From: Euryarchaeota archaeon RBG_19FT_COMBO_56_21
GTDB taxonomy: Archaea > Thermoplasmatota > Thermoplasmata > UBA10834
Reading direction: 5' to 3'
NCBI GenBank assembly: GCA_001800815.1
Contig: MGWC01000010.1
Location: 54,278-103,148, forward strand
DNA: 48,871 nucleotides
Position numbers and translations under genes: made by a program. Positions within the stretch are counted from its first letter, which is position 1. Every line of letters begins with the position of its first letter. The notes below the pieces were generated by a model. It had not been told where the DNA came from. It saw only the letters and a program-made list of their open reading frames with translations, and ran no database searches. Below are positions 1 to 8,695 of this stretch, in pieces.

Positions 1-2982
1 CGGTTCGAGGTACTGGAATTCTATCTTCATCTCTACGGAGGCTCCAGCCACTGGAGGTCCGACCGTCGGCATCATCACGGGCCTGTCGACTGACAGCAAG
101 GACTGATTCACCGCGTCAACCGAATACCTGTACGGCGCGTACATCAAGCCCTGGTACTGACTAGTCTTTCCAGGCAAGAAGAGCATGGTGTTCATACCAG
201 GCTCACTCGTTATGACGATGTCTGAGATGTAGAAGTCCCATCTGAGCGGCCACCACCAACCCCACGACTCCTGGAACATGTCGTACACGTTGAATGTCTT
301 GGTCGCAGGGAAGGCATTGATGACCTCCAGGTTCACCGTATCCGTCAACAAAGCATCTACCATGTCGACGACAACAATGTCCTGCCATCCAATTGTCTCG
401 AGGACGAATCCGCTCGAGAACAGGTGCGTGCCCGCATCTCCAGGGACGAATGTATAGTCTGCCGGAAGCATGACCGAGCCACCAATGTCAGTCGTCGTGA
501 AGTTCACTTGCCCAGTGTAGTTCGCGAAGACATTCCCGAACTGGTCGTAGACTGTCACCCTCATTGAGAATGGCATGTATGTCTGCGCGTTGAACGGCAC
601 ATTCTCGAACACAACGCTAGTCGCCACAGGTCCGACCTCGATCAGGTCCAGAGTACCGTTTATCGACGCGTTGTTGATATCCACGACCGTGAGGTTCCTG
701 TACCCTTCCGTATTGAAGACCACCGCGAACGATGCCTCGCCATCATTTGTGAAAGTGTAGTCCGCGGGCAGGACAGCTGCCGTGTCGTTCGAGAAGAACC
801 TGACAGTGCCGTTGTAGAACGGATACGGGTCGAATCTCTGGTCCAACACACTGACCGTGAAGGCAGTTGCAGTGTTCATGTCCACTGGGTTGGCAATGGG
901 ACTAATCACGAGTTTGGCGGGGTATGGGGGCTCAGTTATGTTCATCGCGAACTCGATCGTCGGCATACCGTACGGGAGCACGCCTAGTCTGTCCCACTCG
1001 TCCCTCAGGTTATCGTTATGCGTCTGGTCCCTCGACCATTTCCACATATCGAACGGCCCCTGGAATATGATCTGCTTGGTCGCGTTGTTGATCGCAAACT
1101 TCCCAGGTGGCATGTCGAGGCCAGGGGTGTCCATCGGTTCGGAATGCCTTACCTCCATCTGGCCATACACCTGCGTCGTGTTGAAGAAAGTGCCTCCGTG
1201 CTTCACGAACATTTGGTCGCTCGCCGGCCATTCCAATATCAGCGTCTCGTTCTCCGACAGGTTCCACGCGGAAGGCGCATAGTCATATGTTATCATCTGA
1301 CCATACAAATCTGAGCCAGGCGACTTCATCTCGTACTTCAGGTTGGCGTATGGTGTGTAGTTCGATCGCGGATGCTCCGCCGACGCGGGCACTACGTCCT
1401 GAACGAGCGACTCCCACTCCCAGCAGGGCGCGTTCTCGAGGGTGGTCTCGTACGCGTAGACGGCGTACTCCACACCAGTGTCCATGTTGATATCCATCTT
1501 CTCCGGACCGATCGTAGCGTTGAACCAGAAATCCTCATAGTACCAGTAGGTGTCAATGACATGCGCATCCCACAACTGCATCCCAAGGAGGACGTCCAGC
1601 CCCCACGACACGGTGTCGTAGGTCAACACGACCTTGTCGCCGACCTTCGACGCGGTTATGTCCAAGTACATCAGTGTGAATGGATAGTCGTAGGAGTTGT
1701 AGATGTCAATCCTCACTTTGCCCTCGTAGTTCAACCAGTTGGTGTAGTCAAGCTTGAATCCCTCCGAGTTGGCCGCCCACCATCCATTGAAATCAGCATC
1801 GAATTCGGAAGCCTTGATGCCGAGGACCGTTCTAGCCGCGTCCTTGTCAAGCGTGACCGTCCCGTTCATGATCCAGATCCATCCGTCGATCTGTGACCTG
1901 ATGAAATCGGGGTAGCGGTATGTCTCGTCCATGTTCATGTAGTTGGCATACCAGCGAATGTCCGCGGTGCCTCCTCTGTAGTTGCCCAGCATGGGCAGGA
2001 AGGTCGGATTCCCGTTCATGTTGACCTCGTACATGTTCCTGCCAGTCACGTTCATCCTCATGCTGGTGTAGATCCAGCTGTTCCCTTCCTGGGAACCGTA
2101 CCACCTGTACAGATACGGATAGGTGTCTGTGAGCGGCTCGTCGAGCTTGGTGACGTCCCACCTGATGTCCCAGTAGGGTTCGTTGGGTATGTTGAACATG
2201 TCGTACCACTTGATCGTCGAATTCCTAGCGGGAAGGTCAGGGATTATCCGGATCACCGCTGATCCTACCGCAGACACAGTACCGATTGTTGCGGTGGCAT
2301 TCAGCCTTCCTTCGCCGAGCGCGCTCGCAGTGAACAACACACTGTGACCAGTGGTTGCGTTGAGTGTATATTGCGTAGATGTCATGTTCCAAACAGTCCA
2401 CGCGATTGTCGCATTGGGAAGTTCCTCGTCCACCGAGTTGTACGCGGTAGCCAGGAAAACCTGCGTCATCCCTGGCTCGAACGTCCTCACTGATGGGACC
2501 AACACGAGTGTCTCCAATACCGGCGGATTCACTGTGAGTGTCGCGGTGACCTCCGTCGTGTATGTCTTGTCTTTACTGTTCACATAGGTGACTTCGCAAG
2601 TTATCGTCCCAGTACCAGCAGAGTTCCCCGCAGAGTAGGTGACCGTCTTCTGCCTCGTTAGATCAAACGAACCGAGAGTGGTAGGCGTCGCGCTCCACTT
2701 GTAGGTCAACCCGCTCGTCAGAGCGTCTCCATCCCATGTGGGACTAACCGTTAGTTCGACGTCATTTCCGGCATTGACGACCACGGGGCTGGGACTTATC
2801 GAGGCCTCGAGTGTGCCCTTCTTTCCCCCAAGTATCCCAGACGCCCATAGTCCTGCCACGATCAAAGCGACAACGACTATGACGGCAACAATCGCAACCC
2901 ACGTCTTCTTGCCGCCCTTAGCAGGCGGTGCGGGTGCAACAGACTCACTAGCATGCGGACTATCATTAGCCTTTTCAGACAT
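1..2982 (-). CDS. Large membrane-anchored surface protein with Ig-like repeats and duplicated YDMF module, C-terminus off the left edge
   Basis: The frame is open from an ATG at 2982 to base 1, giving 994 residues with no stop, so the C-terminus lies outside the window. A strong ribosome site (GGGGGA, 2991-2996) precedes the ATG. About 25 polar or basic residues come first, then one membrane helix (about 27-48, VAIVAVIVVVALIVAGLW). Everything after it should be outside the cell. Two Ig-like beta domains (about 55-250) follow, then a Trp/Tyr-rich module starting KWYDMFN at residue 258 and running to about 675. Next come two adhesin-type repeats (pattern VTVYDQFGN..YTG.V.F) at about 680-890, and the start of a second module copy at residue 900 (YDMFQESWGWWW). 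The same module forms most of the protein at 33759-35609. A role in the cell envelope or S-layer is inferred; the module matches no family I can name. Confidence 0.85.
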   Translation of the reverse strand, partial: MSEKANDSPHASESVAPAPPAKGGKKTWVAIVAVIVVVALIVAGLWASGILGGKKGTLEASISPSPVVVNAGNDVELTVSPTWDGDALTSGLTYKWSATPTTLGSFDLTRQKTVTYSAGNSAGTGTITCEVTYVNSKDKTYTTEVTATLTVNPPVLETLVLVPSVRTFEPGMTQVFLATAYNSVDEELPNATIAWTVWNMTSTQYTLNATTGHSVLFTASALGEGRLNATATIGTVSAVGSAVIRIIPDLPARNSTIKWYDMFNIPNEPYWDIRWDVTKLDEPLTDTYPYLYRWYGSQEGNSWIYTSMRMNVTGRNMYEVNMNGNPTFLPMLGNYRGGTADIRWYANYMNMDETYRYPDFIRSQIDGWIWIMNGTVTLDKDAARTVLGIKASEFDADFNGWWAANSEGFKLDYTNWLNYEGKVRIDIYNSYDYPFTLMYLDITASKVGDKVVLTYDTVSWGLDVLLGMQLWDAHVIDTYWYYEDFWFNATIGPEKMDINMDTGVEYAVYAYETTLENAPCWEWESLVQDVVPASAEHPRSNYTPYANLKYEMKSPGSDLYGQMITYDYAPSAWNLSENETLILEWPASDQMFVKHGGTFFNTTQVYGQMEVRHSEPMDTPGLDMPPGKFAINNATKQIIFQGPFDMWKWSRDQTHNDNLRDEWDRLGVLPYGMPTIEFAMNITEPPYPAKLVISPIANPVDMNTATAFTVSVLDQRFDPYPFYNGTVRFFSNDTAAVLPADYTFTNDGEASFAVVFNTEGYRNLTVVDINNASINGTLDLIEVGPVATSVVFENVPFNAQTYMPFSMRVTVYDQFGNVFANYTGQVNFTTTDIGGSVMLPADYTFVPGDAGTHLFSSGFVLETIGWQDIVVVDMVDALLTDTVNLEVINAFPATKTFNVYDMFQESWGWWWPLRWDFYISDIVITSEPGMNTMLFLPGKTSQYQGLMYAPYRYSVDAVNQSLLSVDRPVMMPTVGPPVAGASVEMKIEFQYLEP

Positions 2983-3041
2983 TGATTGGTTCCCCCATCT
3001 GAAGTGGCTCAACCAGCAATCCAGTGCGCTAAAGGAACTTC

Positions 3042-3055
3042 CGCTATTTATATCC
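3042..3055 (-). promoter_or_regulatory. TATA box of the left-edge surface protein gene
   Basis: On the minus strand the sequence reads GGATATAAATAGCG, a near-consensus archaeal TATA element. Initiation about 25 bases downstream (near 3018) would give a short leader containing the GGGGGA ribosome site before the ATG at 2982. Confidence 0.6.
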
Positions 3056-3430
3056 TCGTTGGTATGCACCATCCAGCTCGGAAAAACATTCGCACGTCGA
3101 TCGACACACCACAATCTCCCTACAAGCCACGGGATCCCGCCCCTTCAGCAGAGTCGCGAGCCTTCATTCGGACGAGCGTTGTGTGCGATACACATGCAGG
3201 TTTCAGGGTGATTGTGGCAACTCACTTGCCCTCTGCGGGAGGAGCCTGCTGAAATGCACATGTGTTGACTAGAATCATGGCATTTCGACATACACACTAT
3301 AGAAATATGACATAGAATTGCACACACCGCTCGTCTCGCCCCGTCGAATTCCATGCCCTTGATTCAAATTTCGTTTCGAAGAAAGGCACTTTTGTTGAAC
3401 ATTAGATGAACAGAAATCAACAGGTCGTAA

Positions 3431-3445
3431 TGTTCTTATAGAACA
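3431..3445. promoter_or_regulatory. Palindrome enclosing a TATA-like core upstream of the ABC importer operon
   Basis: TGTTCT-TAT-AGAACA is a perfect inverted repeat with 6-base arms around a TTATAG core. It lies 163 bases before the GTG of the binding-protein gene. A palindrome on a TATA-like element fits a repressor operator over the promoter. The long leader this implies makes the promoter assignment tentative. Confidence 0.4.
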
Positions 3446-3607
3446 GGCACTATGCAATGTTCCATCCCACCAGCACCCGCGATATCTGGTCAAGCCAGAC
3501 ACGGGGCCTGTGCGTGGCGAACCTGATGGGATCGAAGGGGGACGAGTGCGCCAATCAAAGGGCCTTGAGAAGAGTCACAACGAGTCCATCGCTTGGGGGA
3601 ACTCTAG

Positions 3608-5563
3608 GTGAAAGAGAGAACTAAGAGAGCTATTTCATTGTGCGCTGTGATTTTGACTGTTGCGGTGTTGGCCGTTCCGATCGCGAGCATGATCGGCATT
3701 GTCGGCAAAGCCACCGCCGCTGACGAGGAGAGAGTGCTGAAAGTTGGCTTCATGCAGAAGATCGACAGCCTCAATCCGTACCTTGGCCTGAGCGACGCCG
3801 CATACGTGTTCTATTCACTGGTATATGACTACATGCAGTCTGTGGACAATGACATGAATGCCGTGCCGAACCTCGCAACTGAGTCGCGGATAGTTGACGT
3901 TGCTGGATTCCCGCACGGATCTGTCTGGGAGTACGACATCACACAGAACGCCTTCTGGCATGACGGTGAGCAGGTGACAGCTGAAGATATCGCCTGGAAC
4001 TTCAACCTCAACGCCATGGGAGCGAACTACACTGACATGTGGGCCTACCAGCCGTACATGTACTATGCGAAGTACGCTGAGGTAATGGATGAGGATACGG
4101 TGCGCGTGATCTACTACGACAGAGAGACGGGTGAGATCATCCCGTGCGCCTATGCGTACTTGATCGGCACTCCGATGGTGCCCAAGCACCTGCTCGGTGA
4201 ACAGAGCACCAGCTACATATCGTTCCAGTGGCCCGGATACTTTGCAAACTCCGACCCGAAGCTTGTTGGGACAGGGCAGTTCAAGGTCAGCTCGGACCTC
4301 ATCAGCGAGTTCACCAACGGGGACCAGATCACCCTGGAAAGGAACGAGAACTACCACTGGCTTGCGGATAGGGGCATGGAGATCAAGTTCGACAAGCTGA
4401 TCATGTACTTCTACGACGACGACACGGCGATGAAGATCGCGCTCGAGCAGAAACAGCTCGATGTCGCGCAGTTCCCGCCGAACACATTCCGGTCGATAGA
4501 GGACGATATCGCTGCTGGAAGCCTGCAGAACGTTGACACATACAGCGGCCTGAAGTGCACGCAGTACTGGACCGAGATCGCGTTCAACATGAACATCGCG
4601 GGACCGAACAAGTGGAGGCTCGATCCCGAAGCGAGGCACGCTCTCGCCCAGGCAGTCAACAAGACCTACATCATCAACAACTTCTACAAGGGATATGGCA
4701 AGGAGGGCACAGGCCTCATATCGCCTGTCACGCCGTTCTGGCACTGGGAGCCAAGCGCTGCGGAGCACTGGGACTATGACCTGACGGTTGCCGCAGCTGC
4801 GCTGCAGGCTGCAGGATACATCGACACTAACGGTGATGGCTGGAGGGAGTGCACTGTAACGAGCGCTGCTGTTCAGAATGGATGGTCCTTGGAGGGCTCG
4901 AAGCTCAACCTACAAATGATGATAAGGATGGAATACCCCGAGGAGAAAGAGATTGCGAAGTATCTTCAGGAACAGTGGGCCCTGATCGGCATCGATCTCT
5001 CCTACGACATCATGCTTGAGGATGTCCTTGCAAAGAACGCATACGCCTATGGATACGACTCCATGATATGGTACTGGAGCGCGGACCCGGACCCCAACTT
5101 CATGCTCTTCTGTCAGTCGAAGAAGTCCATCGACGGCTGGTCGGACAACATGTACACGAACCCGGCCTACGAGGAGAACTACAGCGCCTCGATCAGGGAG
5201 TTCGACGAGACCACGAGACAGGAGTATGTCAGGAACTGCCAGAAGATCAGCTACCAGGACGCAGCATACATCCTCCTAGCCTACGTATACTCAACGTACG
5301 CTTGGAGAACGGACACTTTCAGCGGCTGGGGTGACTGGGGTGCGGACCCGGCCAGAAGCCTGGACGCGTTCTGGACCGCGAACCCACTCTTCTTTGACCT
5401 CGAATACATACCCCAGGAGAATCCTCCATTCCCGTGGGTGGCAGTCGCTGCCGGTGTTGGCGTTGCAGCTGCCGTAGTCGTTGCAGCCCTCTACTTGACC
5501 AGGCGAGGAAAGAAGCAGCGCGAGATCGGCGGAGACGAGGGCGGCAGTCCACTCGGAGACTGA
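3608..5563 (+). CDS. Peptide/nickel-type ABC transporter substrate-binding protein (SBP family 5), C-terminally membrane anchored
   Basis: This is the extracytoplasmic solute receptor of an oligopeptide/dipeptide-type ABC importer. The 651-residue protein starts at GTG 3608 behind a GGGGGA ribosome site. It has a basic N-terminus and hydrophobic signal segment (about 10-35), then a family-5 binding domain. Recognisable stretches are KVGFMQKIDSLNP near the start, VWEYDITQNAFWHDGEQVTAEDI (the usual W-HDG-TA-D motif) near 110-130, and later RHALAQAVNK and WYWSADPDPN. The C-terminus has a single membrane helix (WVAVAAGVGVAAAVVVAALYL) and a charged tail, a common archaeal way to tether the receptor. 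It is followed by two permease genes. Peptides are the usual ligands of this family, but the substrate cannot be read from sequence; the methyltransferase genes nearby do not prove a methylated-amine ligand. Confidence 0.93.
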   Translation: MKERTKRAISLCAVILTVAVLAVPIASMIGIVGKATAADEERVLKVGFMQKIDSLNPYLGLSDAAYVFYSLVYDYMQSVDNDMNAVPNLATESRIVDVAGFPHGSVWEYDITQNAFWHDGEQVTAEDIAWNFNLNAMGANYTDMWAYQPYMYYAKYAEVMDEDTVRVIYYDRETGEIIPCAYAYLIGTPMVPKHLLGEQSTSYISFQWPGYFANSDPKLVGTGQFKVSSDLISEFTNGDQITLERNENYHWLADRGMEIKFDKLIMYFYDDDTAMKIALEQKQLDVAQFPPNTFRSIEDDIAAGSLQNVDTYSGLKCTQYWTEIAFNMNIAGPNKWRLDPEARHALAQAVNKTYIINNFYKGYGKEGTGLISPVTPFWHWEPSAAEHWDYDLTVAAAALQAAGYIDTNGDGWRECTVTSAAVQNGWSLEGSKLNLQMMIRMEYPEEKEIAKYLQEQWALIGIDLSYDIMLEDVLAKNAYAYGYDSMIWYWSADPDPNFMLFCQSKKSIDGWSDNMYTNPAYEENYSASIREFDETTRQEYVRNCQKISYQDAAYILLAYVYSTYAWRTDTFSGWGDWGADPARSLDAFWTANPLFFDLEYIPQENPPFPWVAVAAGVGVAAAVVVAALYLTRRGKKQREIGGDEGGSPLGD

Positions 5564-5744
5564 AACACAATCCAGGGCCCGGAAACGGGCCCTTGGCTCT
5601 TCACATTTCGATACAACAAAACAGTATGCATTGCCCCAGAACAACATCCGGGGCGTTTGGAGACGGGGTATATTGGCAGGCGGGGAGAACGGGCATCGGA
5701 CAAAAACGGGATGCAGCAAGAAGGGTCGCGCGGAGATTGACTAG

Positions 5745-6746
5745 ATGACCAACATGAGGGACTTCGCGCTTCGGAAGATCGTCTATCTGGTAATCACCTT
5801 GATGGTCATCATCGCCTTCAATTTCTTCTTGTTCAGGGTCATGCCAGGGGACATAGCTAGCACAATGATCCCGAAGGGTATCAATGAAAGCGTCAGGGAG
5901 AATATCACGATTTACTTCAACCTCGACAAACCGCTCCACGAGCAATTCCTTCTCTACATCGAGGATGTCTTCACGCTGGACTTCGGGATAAGTGCCACAT
6001 ACAGGATGGGCGTGCCAGTGAATGAGGTGATTGGACCCAAAATCATCAACACGGTCATACTCGTCGGAATCGGCACGATCCTGGCAATATACCTCGGGGT
6101 TGCGCTGGGCAAAGCCGCGGGATGGAACCGTGGCAGGGCGAAGGACACATTCGGGATGAGCTTCGCGCTCGTGTTCTACTCGATGCCCACATTCCTGTTT
6201 GCCCTGATTCTGCTCATGATATTCGCAGGCACGTTGGGCTGGTTCCCGGAGAGAGGTGCCGTCGGCCAACTTCCGTGGGATCGGTCTGTGCAGACCGAGG
6301 ATGAACTCGGGCTATTCAACATGATCATTAGCAGAGGATACCACCTCTTCCTCCCCATCGTGGCGTTCACGCTTGAGATTCTTGCGGAGTTCGCACTTAT
6401 CACGAGGAATTCGCTGACTGACGTTCTGACTGAGGACTACATCACGACAGCTAGGGCGAAGGGCCTGTCGAACTATTCCGTGCTCAACGACCACGCGATG
6501 AGGAACGCGATGCTCCCAGTGGTCACGATCATGGCCATCAGCGTCGGTTGGGTTCTGGGCGGGACGATCATGGTTGAGATCGTGTTCTCTTACGACGGCC
6601 TTGGCCTGCTCACTTACGATGCCGTGCTGGCGAAGGACTTCCCCGTGCTTCAGGTGGTGTTCCTGATAATGGCCATTGCCGTCCTTATCGCCAACTTCGT
6701 CGCTGATATCGTGTACTTCTATCTTGACCCGAGGGTCAAGGTGTGA
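5745..6746 (+). CDS. dppB: ABC transporter permease, DppB/OppB type
   Basis: First membrane subunit of the peptide-type importer. The 333-residue protein has about six hydrophobic helices, beginning with IVYLVITLMVIIAFNFFLFRVMPGD, the N-terminal signature of DppB-family permeases. The ATPase-contact (EAA) loop reads TTARAKGLSNYSVLNDHAMRN near residues 225-245. The C-terminus YFYLDPRVKV is also typical. The ATG at 5745 has a GGAG ribosome site 9 bases upstream. The gene is 181 bases after the binding-protein gene, and the next permease starts 10 bases after its stop. Confidence 0.95.
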   Translation: MTNMRDFALRKIVYLVITLMVIIAFNFFLFRVMPGDIASTMIPKGINESVRENITIYFNLDKPLHEQFLLYIEDVFTLDFGISATYRMGVPVNEVIGPKIINTVILVGIGTILAIYLGVALGKAAGWNRGRAKDTFGMSFALVFYSMPTFLFALILLMIFAGTLGWFPERGAVGQLPWDRSVQTEDELGLFNMIISRGYHLFLPIVAFTLEILAEFALITRNSLTDVLTEDYITTARAKGLSNYSVLNDHAMRNAMLPVVTIMAISVGWVLGGTIMVEIVFSYDGLGLLTYDAVLAKDFPVLQVVFLIMAIAVLIANFVADIVYFYLDPRVKV

Positions 6747-6756
6747 TGGTGATCTG

Positions 6757-8604
6757 ATGGTCAAGATAGGAAATGCTATTAGTCAAAGAAGAACTGACAA
6801 CCGCCGCACCACATGTACTGGGAATAGAGTCGCCGTTGCTCTCTTTGTTTCAATAATCTTGCTTGTGTCGATTGCATTGGTTGTGGGACCGGGTCTGCTC
6901 ATCAGCCCAGCTGGGATTGACCGGACCGCGAGCTCTCTCCAGGTTCCAGGCGAACCGGTGGCCAATGCTGGATTGGATAGCACCGTTCCACAACACAAGA
7001 ATGTGACGCTGATTGGCGCGGCAACAGATTCCGACGATGTCGCTGCGAACCTGACGTTCACGTGGAATTTCACTGATGGGGGACCGATCGTTCTCACCGG
7101 GCCAGTTGTCCACTACGTGTTCGACAACCTGGGATCCTTCGTTGTGATGCTCAACGTGACCGACCCAGCTTCGCACTACTCAACGGATAACGTTGCCATC
7201 ACGGTGGAACCCGATACGGAATCTCCAGTGGCCGACCCCGGCCCTAACAGGATACTGCAGCAGGGCGCCAACAATACTCTGGTCACACTGAACGCCTCTG
7301 GGTCGACCGACAATGCAGGCATCGCGTCATACGAATGGAAGTTCAGATACAACAAACAGGACTACACATACAATGTCCCTGTCTTTGAGTTCAATTTCTC
7401 GAAACCAGGGAAGTACGAGATAACCCTCACAGTCGTTGATACATCTGACCTCTCCAATTCGACGACTATGAATGTGACTGTCAAAGCGAAGCCCACATTC
7501 TTCACTGAGCATTGGCTGGGGATAATCGTCTGGTCGGCCATAGGAATCATGGCGATAGCCTACATCGTCACCAAGCTGCGCCGAGACCGCCAGTTGGTGA
7601 CAGATTCCGACAAGGAGAAGGCGAGACTCCAGTGGAAGAACGCGAAGAAGACCTGGAAGATATTCAGGTCGAACAGGCTCGGCTTTGCAGGAATCATCAT
7701 CCTCATCATATTCGTGCTGATGGCGGTCTTCGCTCCCTACATTTCGACTGTAGAAGATCCGTTGAGGAGTTCCAACATCGAGCAAGAGCGCCCCATTATA
7801 GATCCGGTGACGGGCGAGCAGGCCAGGGATCCAATTACTGGTGAGCGCCTGTTCCTTTGGAGGAATCCGCACGCACCCACTTGGGATCCATCCCCGTTCC
7901 CGATCGGTACCGGCGAGCACGTCAGACACATATTGGGTACGGATGGGTTCGGAAGGGACGTTTTCAGCCTCACAGTCTACGGCGCCCGAGCATCGCTCGA
8001 GGTAGGACTCATCGCGACCCTCATTTCGGTCGCCTTGGGGGCGTCGATGGGGCTTGCTGCTGGGTACTTCGGGAGGATGACAGACGAGGTCCTGATGAGG
8101 ATCACCGACTTCTTCCTCGTGCTGCCATGGTTCCCATTGATGATCGTCATCATGGCCATCCTCGGACGGGAGTTCGTGTGGGTCATCGTCGTCATCGGAA
8201 TTACCAGCTGGCCCTCGACCGCGAGGATCGTCCGATCACAGGTGCTGTCCATCAAGGAGCGACAGTTCGTTGAGAGGGCGAGGTGCGTCGGGGCAGGCGA
8301 CGGGCACATTATCGCGAGCCACATCTTGCCCAATGTGCTCCCGCTCATATTCGCCAATACCGTGCTGCTGATTTCGCTCGCGATATTCTCGGAGGCGTTC
8401 CTTGACTTCTTCGGCCTCGGCGACCCTGACGTGATCAGCTGGGGTATGATGCTCGAAGAGGCCTACGACCAGGGAGCGTTCAACCTCGGCGCGTGGTGGT
8501 GGATACTCTTGCCCGGCGCTGCGATAGTCATCATGGTGTTGTCCTTCTCCCTCGTGGGGTACGCACTCGACGATGTGCTCAATCCCAAACTGAGAAGACG
8601 ATGA
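6757..8604 (+). CDS. dppC: ABC transporter permease, DppC/OppC type, with two N-terminal extracytoplasmic PKD domains
   Basis: Second membrane subunit of the peptide-type importer, but 615 residues instead of the usual 280-320. The start is ATG 6757; the longer frame upstream only overlaps dppB. Layout: membrane helix at about 24-49; PKD-like domain 1 at about 67-152 (PVANAGLDSTV, FTWNFTDGG, YVFDNLGSFVVMLNVTD); PKD-like domain 2 at about 156-244 (YEWKFR, FNFSKPGKYEITLTVVD); second helix at about 253-272; charged linker; then a standard DppC from about 300 (KIFRSNRLGFAGIIIL) with the EAA loop ERARCVGAGDGHIIASHILPN. The topology is consistent: two extra helices place the PKD pair outside and return the chain to the cytoplasm. 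No ATPase genes follow; the next gene is convergent. The PKD pair may contact the receptor or cell wall (inference). Confidence 0.93.
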   Translation: MVKIGNAISQRRTDNRRTTCTGNRVAVALFVSIILLVSIALVVGPGLLISPAGIDRTASSLQVPGEPVANAGLDSTVPQHKNVTLIGAATDSDDVAANLTFTWNFTDGGPIVLTGPVVHYVFDNLGSFVVMLNVTDPASHYSTDNVAITVEPDTESPVADPGPNRILQQGANNTLVTLNASGSTDNAGIASYEWKFRYNKQDYTYNVPVFEFNFSKPGKYEITLTVVDTSDLSNSTTMNVTVKAKPTFFTEHWLGIIVWSAIGIMAIAYIVTKLRRDRQLVTDSDKEKARLQWKNAKKTWKIFRSNRLGFAGIIILIIFVLMAVFAPYISTVEDPLRSSNIEQERPIIDPVTGEQARDPITGERLFLWRNPHAPTWDPSPFPIGTGEHVRHILGTDGFGRDVFSLTVYGARASLEVGLIATLISVALGASMGLAAGYFGRMTDEVLMRITDFFLVLPWFPLMIVIMAILGREFVWVIVVIGITSWPSTARIVRSQVLSIKERQFVERARCVGAGDGHIIASHILPNVLPLIFANTVLLISLAIFSEAFLDFFGLGDPDVISWGMMLEEAYDQGAFNLGAWWWILLPGAAIVIMVLSFSLVGYALDDVLNPKLRRR

Positions 8605-8695
8605 ACCGTCCGAACGGCAAACCCCTTCAGATCTTTGATTTCTTCAAGAATATCAGAGAAGTGGTTTTCTAGGTTTTGGATGGTCGAAGAAGCGC

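Larger units (their letters stand above)
2983..3607. other. Divergent intergenic region, 625 bases without a convincing gene
   Basis: The stretch lies between the left-edge surface protein gene (-) and the ABC binding-protein gene (+). It holds the surface-gene TATA box, a palindrome around a TATA-like core at 3431-3445, and a short hairpin (TCTGG 3485-3489 with CCAGA 3495-3499) in the presumed leader of the transporter operon. Short open frames here on both strands overlap one another and show no protein-like composition or ribosome sites. Confidence 0.6.

Noticed and set aside
6676..6756. Upstream start for the PKD-permease
   Set aside because: It overlaps the end of dppB in another frame with no ribosome site; ATG 6757 begins the hydrophobic N-terminus properly.
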